Shown piece by piece: positions 1-11,521 of a DNA stretch of 64,000 bases. The stretch's first letter is position 1. Every line of letters begins with the position of its first letter. The notes under the pieces were generated by a model. That model made no database searches and was not told where the DNA came from. It saw only the letters and a program-made list of their open reading frames with translations. The translations under genes were made by a program, and so were the position numbers. The stretch is from Lactifluus volemus (Eukaryota; Basidiomycota; Agaricomycetes; Russulales; Russulaceae), in the NCBI GenBank assembly GCA_022376515.1, contig WTXI01000146.1, positions 29,418-93,417 on the forward strand. Reading direction: 5' to 3'.

Positions 1-152
1 GTCGTCACTTGCTTTCCTTCCTTCTTCTCTTCTTCTGACACTTTTTCACAACCCAGCGGCAGCTCTAGCCATCGGTCATGATAATGCTCGCGGCGGCTAG
101 CCCCACGCCGCGTTTTATATTCAGACTATTTACTGCTTCCTGCATCCTATAT

Positions 153-2997
153 GCAGCCATGCCTCACCTCATCGACCTGATTTGGTTTCGTCTCTTTTCC
201 GTCGTCCTCATGACTCTTGTGGTTCATTATGGTATGTGAATTGCATTTTTGTGTCGCTTCTCATTGCTTAGGGCGCTGTTTTGATAGGTTTCCTCGTCTT
301 ATTTTTCGCTTTGGTCAAATCCCCGGTTACACGTACGGCAGTTAGGTCGGGCAATGTGGCTCAGGCGCAGGTACTTCCTTGCGCCGCCCTCACATATGCC
401 AAGTTGCTTATCCTATTGCCGCATGCAGTCAGCATCCGAAGAACAGGATATTAACATTGACCATCCCCCGACTGTATTCCTTAGACGTCTGTTCCGTCTC
501 CCTCTCATGCTTACGAAAGGCTGTGCCCTTCAGTTCATTGTGGTGTGTCCTAGTTCTCATTCCTTAAGACGATGCTCTGACCCAAAACTTAGTTGTTCTG
601 CATTCGCTTACTCATCCTCGGCGGGCTTGTGGACTTCCTGGTCCCTTTCCTCCTTGCGCGACTCGGATCAATTTTCGAAGAGGGTATCTATCTTTTGTGT
701 CTTCTCGGCTATGTCGGTCTGCGCTTCCGGATCAATGGTTACTGGCTCTCTGCGCTTCGCGATGTAGGTTGAACTTCATTTTTACTTCCCCTCAATCACG
801 CCTTCTGACCTGGCACTAGAACATCCGTGCAATTCACACAGACTATTGGTTTGACAATGAGACGATCAGGCATCTTAATTGCAAAGAACACAAGAGCGAA
901 CGCCATCGTGCCTCTGTTAGAAAGTACCAAAAGCTCAGGTATCGCGTCATTAGTGAGTGAAATCAGACGAAACTTAATATGGTCATACTGAGCCCGATCC
1001 GCTGTGTTACAGTGGGGTTGAACTCATTCAATTTGGTCCAAAACCTTGTCATCGTAAGCTTCCGCGAATGACCCGCCCCATTCGGTAGTTGGATAACAGC
1101 CTTGTTTTAGACCGTCGGATTACTGATTGTTTCTATGACTGGAGCGCAAGGAGTCCGAGCCGCGAATGGCCAGCTGGAACCCCGTAACTTGGCGTCCTTT
1201 GCAGTGAGGCACCTTGTTCGAGACAACTCGACAACCCTTGACATCTGTGTAGCTCTATAGCCAACTTGATTTACTTGGTGATATCTTTAGGCCTGTCACC
1301 CGGTCGTTACTGGACACAAGAAAGGTACCCATACTCCTCAATGAATCAACCGACGTGATTGATAAGCCTGGGGCACTGGACATTGTCGTTTCTGATGGCG
1401 AGATAGAAACCAGTAGGGTTGCTGTTCCTGACTTCCGTTGATCTACTCAATACCGTTGCAGAAAATGTTAGGCATACGTACAATGGTCGCCGACCTGTCC
1501 TATGTGGTGGATCGTTCCATGTCCTGAAGAGAATATCCATAACCCCCGTCAGGGAATCTGGTGCAGAGAAGTTGATGGTCCTCCACCCCTTTTATCGATT
1601 CGATCACTCGAAGGAGGGTGACAGCCACATCCTAGTTGATGGACAGAATATTCACGGTATAACACAAGCAAATTTGTGTAACGCTATTGGTGTGGTCGTG
1701 CAGGATGACGTCCTTTTCAGCGCAAGTGATGGCCATAACTTCGGGTGCGCATCTCGTATACCATGTCTAACACTGCAGTTTTTATAGCCAGGACTGATAG
1801 TGAGTCCTATAGCCATGACAAGTATGAGTCGACGCAGGACGAATTAGGCGACACGACTGAAACAACTCAACTTCATAAACATAACATGTCATTCCCTGAG
1901 ACCAAGGTTGGCGAACGCGGTATTCAAGTCAGTGGAGGAGAGAAGCGGCGAGTAGCTATTCCACGTACCTTGCACAGGGATCCCCCGATATTGCCGCTTG
2001 ATGAGCCCACCAGGTTTGTTGTATATTCCAGAAGTGGTGAATCGGTTTCTAATTCTAATCGACATTTCACCACCAGTGCCCTAAACACTCGTGATATCAA
2101 GATACCTCTGAAGAATCCTATTCGCGGCCATACCTCTATTGCTCATATGCCTTCAGTGAGTCTATTCCTGCATCGGGAGGATAGCATCTGAAATATCTCC
2201 CTCACATAGGCCATCGCCAACGTGGACGCGTGGGTTTCTCTCTCCCCGTCATCCTTGACATTTGCTCATAGAAAAACAGGATTCTTGGTCCCAAGTATGG
2301 CCATATTAGCCTGATTAGTGGGCTACTCGTGAACGGGAGGGTTGTGGAAGTAGTCTGCAGGTATCAAATTGGCGATACGACCCCTGGCCCTTTCGAAGGA
2401 TCCGCGCTCCCACAGAACACCGGTGAATCGCTCGTAGCTGCCTCCGAAGTGGTTGTGGCGGAGACCGCCACACCCACTCAGGCCTCACCTATATCGGACA
2501 AAGGGACAGTGGCGGGAGTATCGTCTACTTCGGTACGAGCCACGGGCACCCCAAGTGATGGCGCTACTTGGGACCTAATCCCAGAGGCTGCGGCCAGCGA
2601 CGCTTCTCGTTCCGATGAGGTCCATCCTGTCGCCTTCTCAACTACCGGCCCTTCACCTGTTCCCTTCCGAGGTAGATCATCCGATGAGTCGGCATCGCAA
2701 AGGGCTCCATTGGCTGCCCGGACCTCAGATATCATGTTGCCGCCAGAGCAGCACGAAAGTTGTCCGGACCCGAGTTCATGGTCCGAGTTCCAGCAGCAGG
2801 CCCGGGGAACGTCAGGACCACCGCCGCGCTCTGGATTTCTGGGAATTTTTCGGCGTGATACGTCATCCGCCCCAGCGCAACCGCCAACTCACAGTAATGT
2901 AGTGTCCACATTGATGGGCGTGCTACGTAGCGTGCGAGTACGTTGGCGCAATGTGAAGGAAAAGGCGGAGGGGGTGTTTCAAGCAAATCCAAGATGA
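153..2997 (+). pseudogene. HMT1/ABCB6-type ABC transporter, decayed
   Basis: Fragments of a half-size ABC exporter of the HMT1/ABCB6 (heavy-metal tolerance, vacuolar or mitochondrial) type run in order on the plus strand but in changing frames. Hydrophobic N-terminal segments lie at about 160-440. A membrane stretch at 595-760 includes GGLVDFLVPFLLARL and ends SALRDVG. The nucleotide-binding domain is at 1440-2060. Its Walker A is spoiled (ESGAEKLM where GESGAGKST is expected), but DGQNIHGITQANLCNAIGVV, the signature [11 protein letters not shown] and a Walker B-like ILPLDEPT are readable. A Ser/Pro-rich open tail of 222 codons (2329-2997) follows and may be the C-terminal extension. Stops, frame changes and the lost Walker A lysine argue against a working protein. 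Family placement of the NBD is fairly sure; the exact subtype is inferred. Confidence 0.7.
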
Positions 2998-4051
2998 CCA
3001 TCTTATAACTGTAAGTTCTGACAAAGTCACGGCCTATGCACTTTTCGGTCGATTTCATTCCACTGTCCAAGGCACATCAGTCATGTGTACTTGATCAGGT
3101 GGTAACTCAGTCCTGTTTCCCAGACTGAATTCGTACCCCATGACCCTAATATCCCACAGTTGTACCCACCAGGATTTGTATATCATCATAGTATGTCGGT
3201 CTATGCATCATGAAATTCAATGTACTGCCACAAATAAATATCTAGCTCAAGCCTGAGGCCCGAGTTCTCAAGCGTGAGCGTGCGTAACTTAATAGCAGGC
3301 ACAGCTGTGCGCGTGTATATGTTCGGGCACAACATGGATGACATGACTGAAAGAGATAGGAGGTATATATGTGACAAGAAAAAGCCAACAACAGGAAGGC
3401 TGTGGCATTTCCGTTGCCAATCCTCGATTCCTGTATCTTTTTGAAATCGTGGTTGGGTTGTGGGTCCTAGTCCCTATTGATTCAATTGAACTTGAAGGGT
3501 CTGTGTCTGCATTTGGGCTGTCGGTTTGTTCTTTGTTCACCTCTTTTTCTCATGTCATTTATTTGGGGGGGTGTCCATGTCATGATAGTCTCTCGGTTTG
3601 GGAGGGCGGGGTTGATGGTGCCTGTCGGGTGAGATATGTCAAGACGGAGTGGAGCCTACTAGGGAATACGGTCTCTTGCGCATACACTCCGCTCCCCGCT
3701 AAAAAGGCTTTGTGGTTTATTTATCGCCGCAGTATTTTGGCTTAGGTTCTAGCTTGATAGTACAGCCGGGGAGCAATGGATGAGCCGAGTTTTAGTTCAT
3801 TTGAGCGTAGACTTCACGTGACAGAGTTAAGTGGGACTTTTCCCATGATTGTACGTATCCGGCCGAGCCATTCGACCTTAGTTGTGAACGCGTTACCCCA
3901 ATACAAACGCATACTGGGCCTTACTGATGGGTTTCTCTCTGTATTTAGCTGGGCAGGCTGCGCCTAAAAATGCAGGGTTCCCCGCTGTTGGCTACTTCGC
4001 CCCACAAAAGATCTCCCAAACATTTTTAGATCCATAGTACATCCAATTTCA
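2998..4051. other. Intergenic region upstream of DUF6535 copy 1
   Basis: No supportable gene. Open frames here (for example 3371-3745) show no recognisable domain. The last 250 bp before the ATG at 4052 would hold the promoter and 5' leader of DUF6535 copy 1. Confidence 0.5.
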
Positions 4052-6157
4052 ATGGCACAACCTGGTGACGAAACCCTTGAAATGCATCAAAGAGCAGGCA
4101 CCTCTGGAGTTTGTATGTTACCTGACTCGTGCGCTCTCTGCTCCACCAAATTTCGCTAACGCAAACCCACTGGCAGGCGACATGCTCCCGACGACACCGG
4201 ATGAGGAACGGCTTTTCGTTGGTAGCTCAGCCCCTCTCTTTACCATGTATCGCAAGTTTGCAGAAGACGACGACAAAGAGATGGCTCAACGCTGGCAAAA
4301 AGACGCTAACAGCATTCTCCTTTTCGTGAGTCCCCAACTTTCTAAGTATAAACTCCCTCATCACCAAAATGTCAAACGTGGTAGACCGGTTTATTTTCTG
4401 CTGCAGTTGCGGCATTGGTCGCGGTGACCGTCCTTGACCTCAAGCCAAACCCCCAGGATATGTCGGTGTTATATCTCGAGAATATCTATCAGCTTCTTTC
4501 CAGCGGCGCCAATGTATCTCGTTCATCCATCACTGCCGCTCCACCTAAACCACCGCCATTCTCTCCCCCGAACTACGTCATCTTGGCCAACTCATTCTGG
4601 TTCTCGAGCCTGGTTTTCAGTCTTACATCTGCTATGCTGGCAACAATGTTACAACAATCAGCTCGACGATACCTGCGAATCACTCAGAAACCACTGTATC
4701 GTGATAGCCCACACGATGGGGCCCGGATCCGTGCATTCTTCGCCAATGGTGTTGAATCGTCGCACTTTCCCCTAATGGCCGAAGCGATACCTACCCTGAT
4801 ACACATTTCCCTCTTTCTGTTCTTTGGCGGCCTTCTCACCTATCTTCACCATATAAATCAAGTTGTTTTCATTATCACATTTGGGTGCATCATGGCTTCC
4901 GCAACGACATACTTGGTCATCACATTAAGGCCAATTATGTCGCTTAATAGCCCATACTATGTACCCCTTTCTTCATTGGCATTTCGAGTTTTTAGCGGAA
5001 TGCTATGGCTAGTCTTCTCATGTCTCAGATATTTTGTTTGCTGTTGTTCTAATTCCTCGGATAACCTTTCCCGCTTGGGTTCCATCCATCGAAAACGATT
5101 CTTACGAGGTATAGAGAAGACGGCGGAAAAATTTGTCCAGGAATCGTCGGTGAAGATGGACGGTGATATCCTGAAGTCCACATTCGACGCCCATGCCTTG
5201 GCCCCAGTTGATCAAATGGATCAGTTTTTCAAGAACATTCTTAGCTTTTATGGCTCGGACGACTCGGAAATCGTCCAGGATACCCGATCTACCTTCGAGA
5301 GCTTGCGCTCCGAAAAGTTTTCTTCGGATTTAGTGGCATTCTGGAATCGTACCCGGTCATCTCATTTGGTCTCCGACTTCGAGTCGGACAGAATACGACA
5401 ATTCGTAATGTGCGTGAAGGTCGCCGATGCAACCGGTGTCACGGCTTCAGGTTTGGAGCACCTTGTCACGAAAACCAAGGACCATGATCTGTTCCGAACC
5501 GTTGAGGTTGGACATTTCCTGAGAAACCGAGGTAGTAAAGGTGACCGGGAGATCGGTTTATGCGCACAAATTGTCGTCGCCGACATTCTAGCGAACGTGC
5601 GGGGAAGCGACGACCGTTGGGTTACACTTGCTGTGGACCAATTGGGCAAATCAGAAAATGCCATTCGAAGGTACCTCGAACATGGCAATGATAACGTGTT
5701 ACTTGCCAACTGGATCTACATAACCCGCCAGATCTTGATGTCCTCTTCAGACATCAATCAAGATATGGCTGGCAATGCGGCTTACTGCATTCTACAGCCG
5801 CCTTCCGAATTCGACATACGAGGTACTCTTACCGAACTGCAGCACGAATTTTGTGATTTGTGGAATGAAACCCTTCCAAATGCGCAAAATAGCAGGGATG
5901 GAAGTGTTCCCCACTGTGTTCTTTTCCTACTTCGTAAACTGTACTTCAGTTTGCATGAAGGCACTCAGGCTGCTGACGCCCCGATAACCTCCTTCAATAG
6001 ATTCAGGGTATCGACATATCCTTCGTGTAAAAACCCAAACCATCGCTCCAGAGATGCCGTCGATGCTCCCGTTCCTGATCCTACCAGCTCACAACTACCA
6101 CTGGCAAATCCGTCCTCAACTGGTGGTCCTTCAGCCCACTATCCCCTAGTCTCCTGA
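4052..6157 (+). CDS. DUF6535 membrane protein, copy 1 (intact)
   Basis: Three exons: 4052-4112, 4177-4325 and 4385-6157, with introns gtatgt...ggcag and gtgagt...gtag; about 660 residues. The start was chosen because exon 1 begins MAQPGDETLE, like the MQPGDH start of copy 4, and ends in the same phase (1) as all other copies. Exon 2 encodes the conserved ADD-type helix (PLFTMYRKFAEDDDKEM, RWQKDAN). Membrane segments are predicted at residues 71-87 (TGLFSAAVAALVAVTVL), 135-158 (after the family motif FSPPNYV), 204-224, 229-251 and 266-288. A soluble region of about 300 residues follows, then a Pro/Ser-rich tail. The FSPP...W...SL...AMLATMLQQ pattern is that of DUF6535, whose function is unknown. 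This is the only plus-strand copy in the window. It has QQSARRY where the others have QQWARRY. No frame breaks were seen. Confidence 0.85.
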
Positions 6158-6185
6158 AACATGACACAGTTCCATTCCCGCTTCC

Positions 6186-6214
6186 ACAACTGCGCAACAC
6201 TGTTGCGCAGTTGT
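6186..6214. repeat. 14-bp perfect palindrome just past DUF6535 copy 1
   Basis: ACAACTGCGCAACA (6186-6199) is followed by one C and then its exact reverse complement (6201-6214). It begins 29 bp after the stop codon at 6157. It could form a strong hairpin in the 3' UTR or be a protein-binding site. Confidence 0.8.
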
Positions 6215-7461
6215 CGCACCATGAAATAGTCCCTACCTCTCCGACTCGGATGCCTGTGTATGATCGGCCGTTTGCAACCACATTTCGCACACCATATTCC
6301 ACCACCTCCTCCCTTGCCTCAACCCAATCTCGTCCCGTTCCGGCTCGGCTCGTCCCACTTCCTTCATCCATTTTCGCCATCACCAACTCCCTCTTCCCAA
6401 ATGTCTTAGAGCATCAGCCACTCCTCTCATTACACCTCGTGCACCACGACATCGCCTCGGCCACGAAGTTACCACTTCACTCATTTCTTGTGCCTCGGGC
6501 ATAGCCCTACTGTCTTCAACCTCATGCTTCACGTCTGTTTTGTTCGCTCAGTACGGCAATCTCCCTTCCCGAGTTTTTGCCTTTATCGTTTAGCCTAGGA
6601 CTGTGTACTGTGCTTCGCGCTGCACGTAGGCCCTTATAATTCCCTTTCTCTTTCTTTTGAAGAAGACAAGACCATCCTATGAAGCTTTCTGAGGATGTAC
6701 GCATCTAAAGACTTCTTTGTGTTCCTCCTTGACTTTCGGTTTCGTACTTTGATATCACTCATATGATTTTGCTCTTTTTTTCAGAAGGACCTTTTACGCC
6801 GCGATCTTCGTACCATTCATGTCGTATTTTTTTTCTTGTGCTCGTTCTTATCGTTTTCATTTTCGATAGCTGTGTCTTCGAAAAGTACTTAAGGCCCTGC
6901 AAAATGTACACAGATTAGCAGCGAACTTGAACCATCGCTGCTGCTTCAATTTTTAACCCCTCGTTCCGACTCGACTCTTTAAGTTTTCTGTTTTGAAAAC
7001 CTCTCCACCACCGTAAGCAGTTATCTCGCGCTCGCCAAATTTGATCCGTCTCTCAATCGCACTCCGTCGCCACTCGCTTGCTCTCTTGAGCTCACTTGTA
7101 GAAGTCCGTACCTGATTCCCTGCCACCAGGCGGACCCTAAAAGCGCATCGAAGGGGTCTCCATTCACCTGCAGATCCTTTTGTCAAAGAATTTTGAGTCG
7201 ACCACCCCAGTCACGGATGGGGATCTTCATCTTCAGTACCAACTAACTGCCTTTTCGCACTGGCACAGCTCTGCATGGCCTCAGGGTTTTTGTTAGACGA
7301 TACCGAACGGTTGAAAGTAATTTCCCATCACGTGTTCGACGGCAATTTGAAGAAACCTCGCCTTTCCAAAACAAGGAGGAGTTTCCCGCAGTGCCGTGTT
7401 CAGGGGATTTTTACCCATGTACCTGTCCTGTCTGTAGCTGTATTGTATCAAGACAAGCATC
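6215..7461. other. Intergenic, no clear gene
   Basis: A 97-codon open frame (6211-6504) directly after the palindrome is Pro/Ser/Thr-rich and could be random or a spliced extension of the upstream tail. I see no conserved motif. The region from about 7200 to 7461 should hold the promoter of the GST gene. Confidence 0.4.
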
Positions 7462-8642
7462 ATGTCGCTTTCAACGGACTCTGGGAAGCAATATCACCTT
7501 CATTGTACCGGTGATGCGCTCAATACTGTCAACGCCCATGTGGGCGAGGCGGATATCACCCTCTTTGGTAGTTGTTTCTGCCAATTCGTGCAGAGGGTGT
7601 GGGTAGCGTTCGAATATCTTGGCATCCCTTATCGCGTACGTTCTGTCTATCGCGTGTATTCATATGTCTCACGAATCATTCTCCACATTTAGTACTGTTA
7701 AGCCTCGCTCTCCCTCACTGTCACCGTGGGAGCTCACCCTTCAGCTTTTACGTGGCTGCAGACGAAGTTGACCCTTATAAGAAAACGGAAGAGCTATTGC
7801 AAGTCTCTCCGAAAGGTCTCGTACCTGCACTCAAATTGCACGCTTTTACACCCCCGCGATCCCTCAACGAAAGCACCGTCATTCTCGAGTACCTAGACGA
7901 GTACGTGGGTCCAATTGCTTATATCGATTCATTTCATCGCCTGCACCCTTCCTTGCTGTTGCTGTTGTCTCATGTGTAAAAAAATAATTTTTAGTCTTGC
8001 AAGTAACACCACCGGAAGATCGCTTCTTCCTCCCCGCTCAGATCCATACGCGCGGGCGCTCGTGCGTCTACAAGAAGACTATATATCGCGCACACTCGTA
8101 CCGTCGTTTTATCGCTTTTTGCAGGCGCAGGATACGGAGCGTCAGATGGTTTACAAAGAAGAGTTTTCAGCTGCGCTGGAACACCTCGCGTCGCTCCTCG
8201 AGCGCCAACAAGTTTCCGCCGTGTCGGGTCTTGGGACAGGTTCAGGGTTGTGGTCTGAGGGTGGGGAGTTGAACTGGACGGATGTGATGGTCGGACCATG
8301 TGAGTTTGCGCCCGGGCGCATATATTGATTTTTTTTTCGGGGATCTTTTACGTTCTCTCTAACGAAAGGGCTATTCCGCGCTAGCAATGTGCTGAGGCAT
8401 TATCGCGCTTTCGAGTTACCTGCGGGGTCAAAGACTAGCGCGTGGGTGGATAGACTGTTTGTGCATCCGTCCTTCAAGGCGACGTGCAGCACCGAGGAGC
8501 TCTATCTAGACAGCTATGAAAGGTGAGGGGACGACATCTTTGCGTCTCAGAGCAGTTGATAAATCAAATTAGGTATGCTTTTAATCGACCTAATACGAGC
8601 CAAGTTGCGAACGCGATCGACTCTGGGCTTGGACTGCCTTAG
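7462..8642 (+). CDS. Omega-like glutathione S-transferase (intact)
   Basis: Five exons inferred: 7462-7639, 7762-7900, 7995-8299, 8369-8522 and 8573-8642. The thioredoxin-fold half contains the active-site region ITLFGSCFCQFVQRVWVAFE, then EVDPYKKTEELLQVSPKGLVPAL and NESTVILEYLD. The helical half contains SLLPPRSDPYARALVRLQ, a MVGPW motif rebuilt across intron 3 (T|GG), and the C-terminal signature ELYLDSYERYAFNRPNTSQV. Omega-class enzymes use a Cys in a CPF motif. Here the Cys is kept but the following Pro is Gln. The expected role is glutathione-dependent thiol transfer or dehydroascorbate reduction in the cytosol; this is inferred from family. Exon 1's donor (gttctg after CGC GTA C) is the least certain junction. 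Remnants of the same gene recur beside other DUF6535 copies. Confidence 0.85.
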
Positions 8643-9245
8643 GAGCGCCGGATGAAACAAATATGGCCTCCCGTTTTTGTACGTTACATGGTTTGTACAG
8701 GGAGTGGGAACCGAGTACAGTGAGAAGATAAATTCAAAGAGGGCAGATGGCGCAAGAAGTCAAGTACATCTCAAAGTCACGAGGAAATACGTGGGAATTC
8801 GTTATACGAAAAGCTCGTATCAGATAAATCAAGGCCATCCACGAAAATGCTAGGCGTCGACAAAGATAAATAAACTGAGTAAGATACTTCAAGGACGCCA
8901 CGATTGCGGCTCACTTTTTCCATTTGGAGACTAGGAAAACAGGCATGAATCACGTCTCAAAATGGTAGTAGCGACATTTGCCAGTGGGGGGCTGATGCCC
9001 TGAAGGTTTTGACTTGGTGAGGTAGGGGCGAGGGAGAGGGTTCCAACTGATTAGGGGTTCATGACTTGTGTGTATGTTTATCCAACTTCGAGATTTTTGC
9101 AATGTTTGTAATAGCACTAGGATCCCAACCAAAATAGACTGACTTGTGAATTAGGAAGGTGGTCATCCGCGAACTGAAGGGGTCCGGTCGATATCGCTCG
9201 GAGAGAGTTTGCGAATGGAATGCAGGTCTACCGATGAGTGGGCTG
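8643..9245. other. Convergent intergenic region between GST and DUF6535 copy 2
   Basis: Shared 3' flank of two converging genes. The stretch at about 8650-8710 (ending in a TTTTTGTACGTTACATGG-like sequence) recurs in weaker form after GST remnants near 17500, 19590 and 23940, so it belongs to the duplicated segment. No gene seen. Confidence 0.5.
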
Positions 9246-11165
9246 CTAGGGATTGTCTTGCAAAGGGCTCGAAGTGACGGGACTGATATCACTTTCAGAG
9301 AAGGCTGTAGGACTGTGAATCAATGGAAGTATGTGACTGGGGGTCTGTTGGGAGTGGTGGTGTGTGTTCTTGCACGAAGGATATGACGACGGCTTGAACT
9401 TATCGAATGACGGTTCCGGGGCGTCTTCAGTGCCTTGATGTAAGTCTTCGTAAAGACCCCGAAGGAGGAAGATAACAAAGTGGGGTATGCTTCCATCTCC
9501 GCTCTCCTGCGCCTTTGGGACGATTTCGTTCCACAAGGAACAGAATTCGTGCCGCAGTTCGTGAAGAGTATTTTGTATGTCGAATTGAGAAGGTATTTGT
9601 AGGATGCGCTCGGCTGTGTAAGTAGCCACATCGTGCTTGATGTTAGGAGGGGAGTTCGAGATGAAGCGGGCCATATGGATCCAGGTGGCAAGTAAAACAT
9701 TATCGTTTCCGGATTCGAAATACCTTCGAACGACATCCTTCGATTTGTCCAATTGGAACGCAACAAGTTCAATCCAGCGGTCATCTCTTCCCCCCATTGG
9801 CACGTCTGCTAATACTTCAGCAACGCTGGTTTTTGCAAGCAATCCCATCTTGGAATCCGATGAAGCTGAGCCATCGATCGCATCGGCAACCTTCAGGTAT
9901 GCTTTGAATCGTTCCAATTTGCGCGGATCGGAGAGTGAAGTGAATGGGAAAGTACGCTTCATGAATGCCATCCAAGCCGAACAAAACTCCCTGAAGCCCA
10001 ATTTAGTGAGAACAAGCCGGGGATCCTGGACAATTTTCGAGTTATAAAAGTCATAGATATCGCTGAAAAACTGATCCAGTTGACGCGCTGAGGCCAGGGA
10101 ATGGGCATCAAATGTCCACTGTAGTATGAATTTGTCGACCTTCCATGACCTCTTGGTAACCGCCTCTACTGCCATATTCTCAAGACATTTTGAAAACCCT
10201 TTGCGAAGGGAATATTCGGCGGCCATTCCACGAAAGCGGTCCAAAAAGGAGACAAGATGTAATAGGACAGCAATTATGCCAAAGACCAACGAAGAAAAAG
10301 GTGAATAATATGGGCTGTCGACCCGCAGAAATGGCAAGATTGTGATGACCAAGTACACCGCTGCAGAAAATCCGATCCACCAAACTGCCACATAGAAGAC
10401 AGTGTGATGAATATTGAAGAGATAGATGAGCAGGCCGGTGAAGAACAGGATGAGGGACATGTGTATCAGCAAGGGTATAGCTTCTGCCACCCATGAAAAG
10501 CGCAACTTTTCGAGACCGCGGGCATAGAATGCACGAATCCGGGCTCCATCGTGTGGGGCGTACCGTGGCTTCTCAGTGATCCGGACGTATCGACGGGCCC
10601 ATTGTTGTAACATCGTCGCCAGCATAGCAGAGGTAAGACTCATATTCAAGCTCAAGAACCAGAGAGAGTTCACCCAGATGATGTAATTCGGGGGGGAGAA
10701 GCGGGGTGGAACTTCAACTGGGATTGACGGTCGAGATATGTTGCCATCGGCGAGAAGCTTATAGATATTCTCGAGATAGAATGTTGGCTTTTCTTGTGGG
10801 TCTGGCTTGAGGTCGGCGATGGTTACCGCGAGCAATACCGCAACGGAAGCAGAGAATAGACCAGTCTATCATTTCGAGTTGACGTGTGAAGCGATGGGTA
10901 AGGTGTATAACGACGAGGACTCACAAAGACAAGAACGCTGCCTGCATTTTTCTTCCAGCGATTGGCCATCTTTTTGTGTTCTTTCTCTGCTATCCGGGAA
11001 TAATTGGTGAAGAGAGAAGCTGAGCTGTCATCGAGTTTGCTAGCTTGGCCCGTATCCCACTTAAACGCGGTATCTCATGTCCACATGAGCAAAATTAGCG
11101 AGGACAAACTGGAGAGGTGACATACTTGGGGGAACCGCTTTCTCGAGGTCATTACCTGGTGGCAT
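9246..11165 (-). CDS. DUF6535 membrane protein, copy 2 (intact)
   Basis: Three exons on the minus strand: 11165-11126, 11073-10925 and 10865-9246, about 602 residues. Exon 1 is MPPGNDLEKAVPPN, with the donor gtatgt in phase 1. Exon 2 ends NAGSVLVF before gtgagt, and exon 3 opens TGLFSASVAVLLAVTI. The DUF6535 core (FSPPNYIIWVNSLWF, TSAMLATMLQQWARRY, HDGARIRAF) is unbroken. Four to five membrane segments are followed by a soluble domain and a short Ser/Pro tail. The gene lies head-to-head with a MINDY gene, with 356 bp between the start codons, so a bidirectional promoter is likely. Function of the family is unknown. Confidence 0.85.
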
Positions 11166-11521
11166 TGAAAATATTGGGTACTATGGATCGTGAGGAGAAT
11201 TCTTCGTGGTCGAGGAGCAAAGTGTTCGAGGAGCATCCGTACTTGTACGTAAGGGACATCATGAATCATACTCGGAGGTATCATACCCGGAGGTAACTTG
11301 GTCTTGGCATCACTTCCGAGTCATCTACAGCCAATAGCATAAAGATCACGGCGCACTAGCAACGATTGTGTAACGCTGGCACTGTAACCAATAGCACAAA
11401 GCCCTTTAGGTTCGAAAGCCGCTCGTAATCCGCGCTGAGCCCGCTGAGTACGCAACCCTGTCAATGTGTCAATTCGCAGAGGCAGAACTGAACCCGCGTT
11501 CTGAACCTCTCTCCAAAGTCA
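11166..11521. promoter_or_regulatory. Divergent promoter region, DUF6535 copy 2 / MINDY copy 1
   Basis: 356 bp between two start codons pointing away from each other. It contains sequence (around 11330-11400, AATAGCACAAAGCCCTT) that recurs in the same place in the copy 5/6 segments (near 26465 and 33755), so part of the promoter was duplicated with the genes. No TATA box can be named with confidence. Confidence 0.55.
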
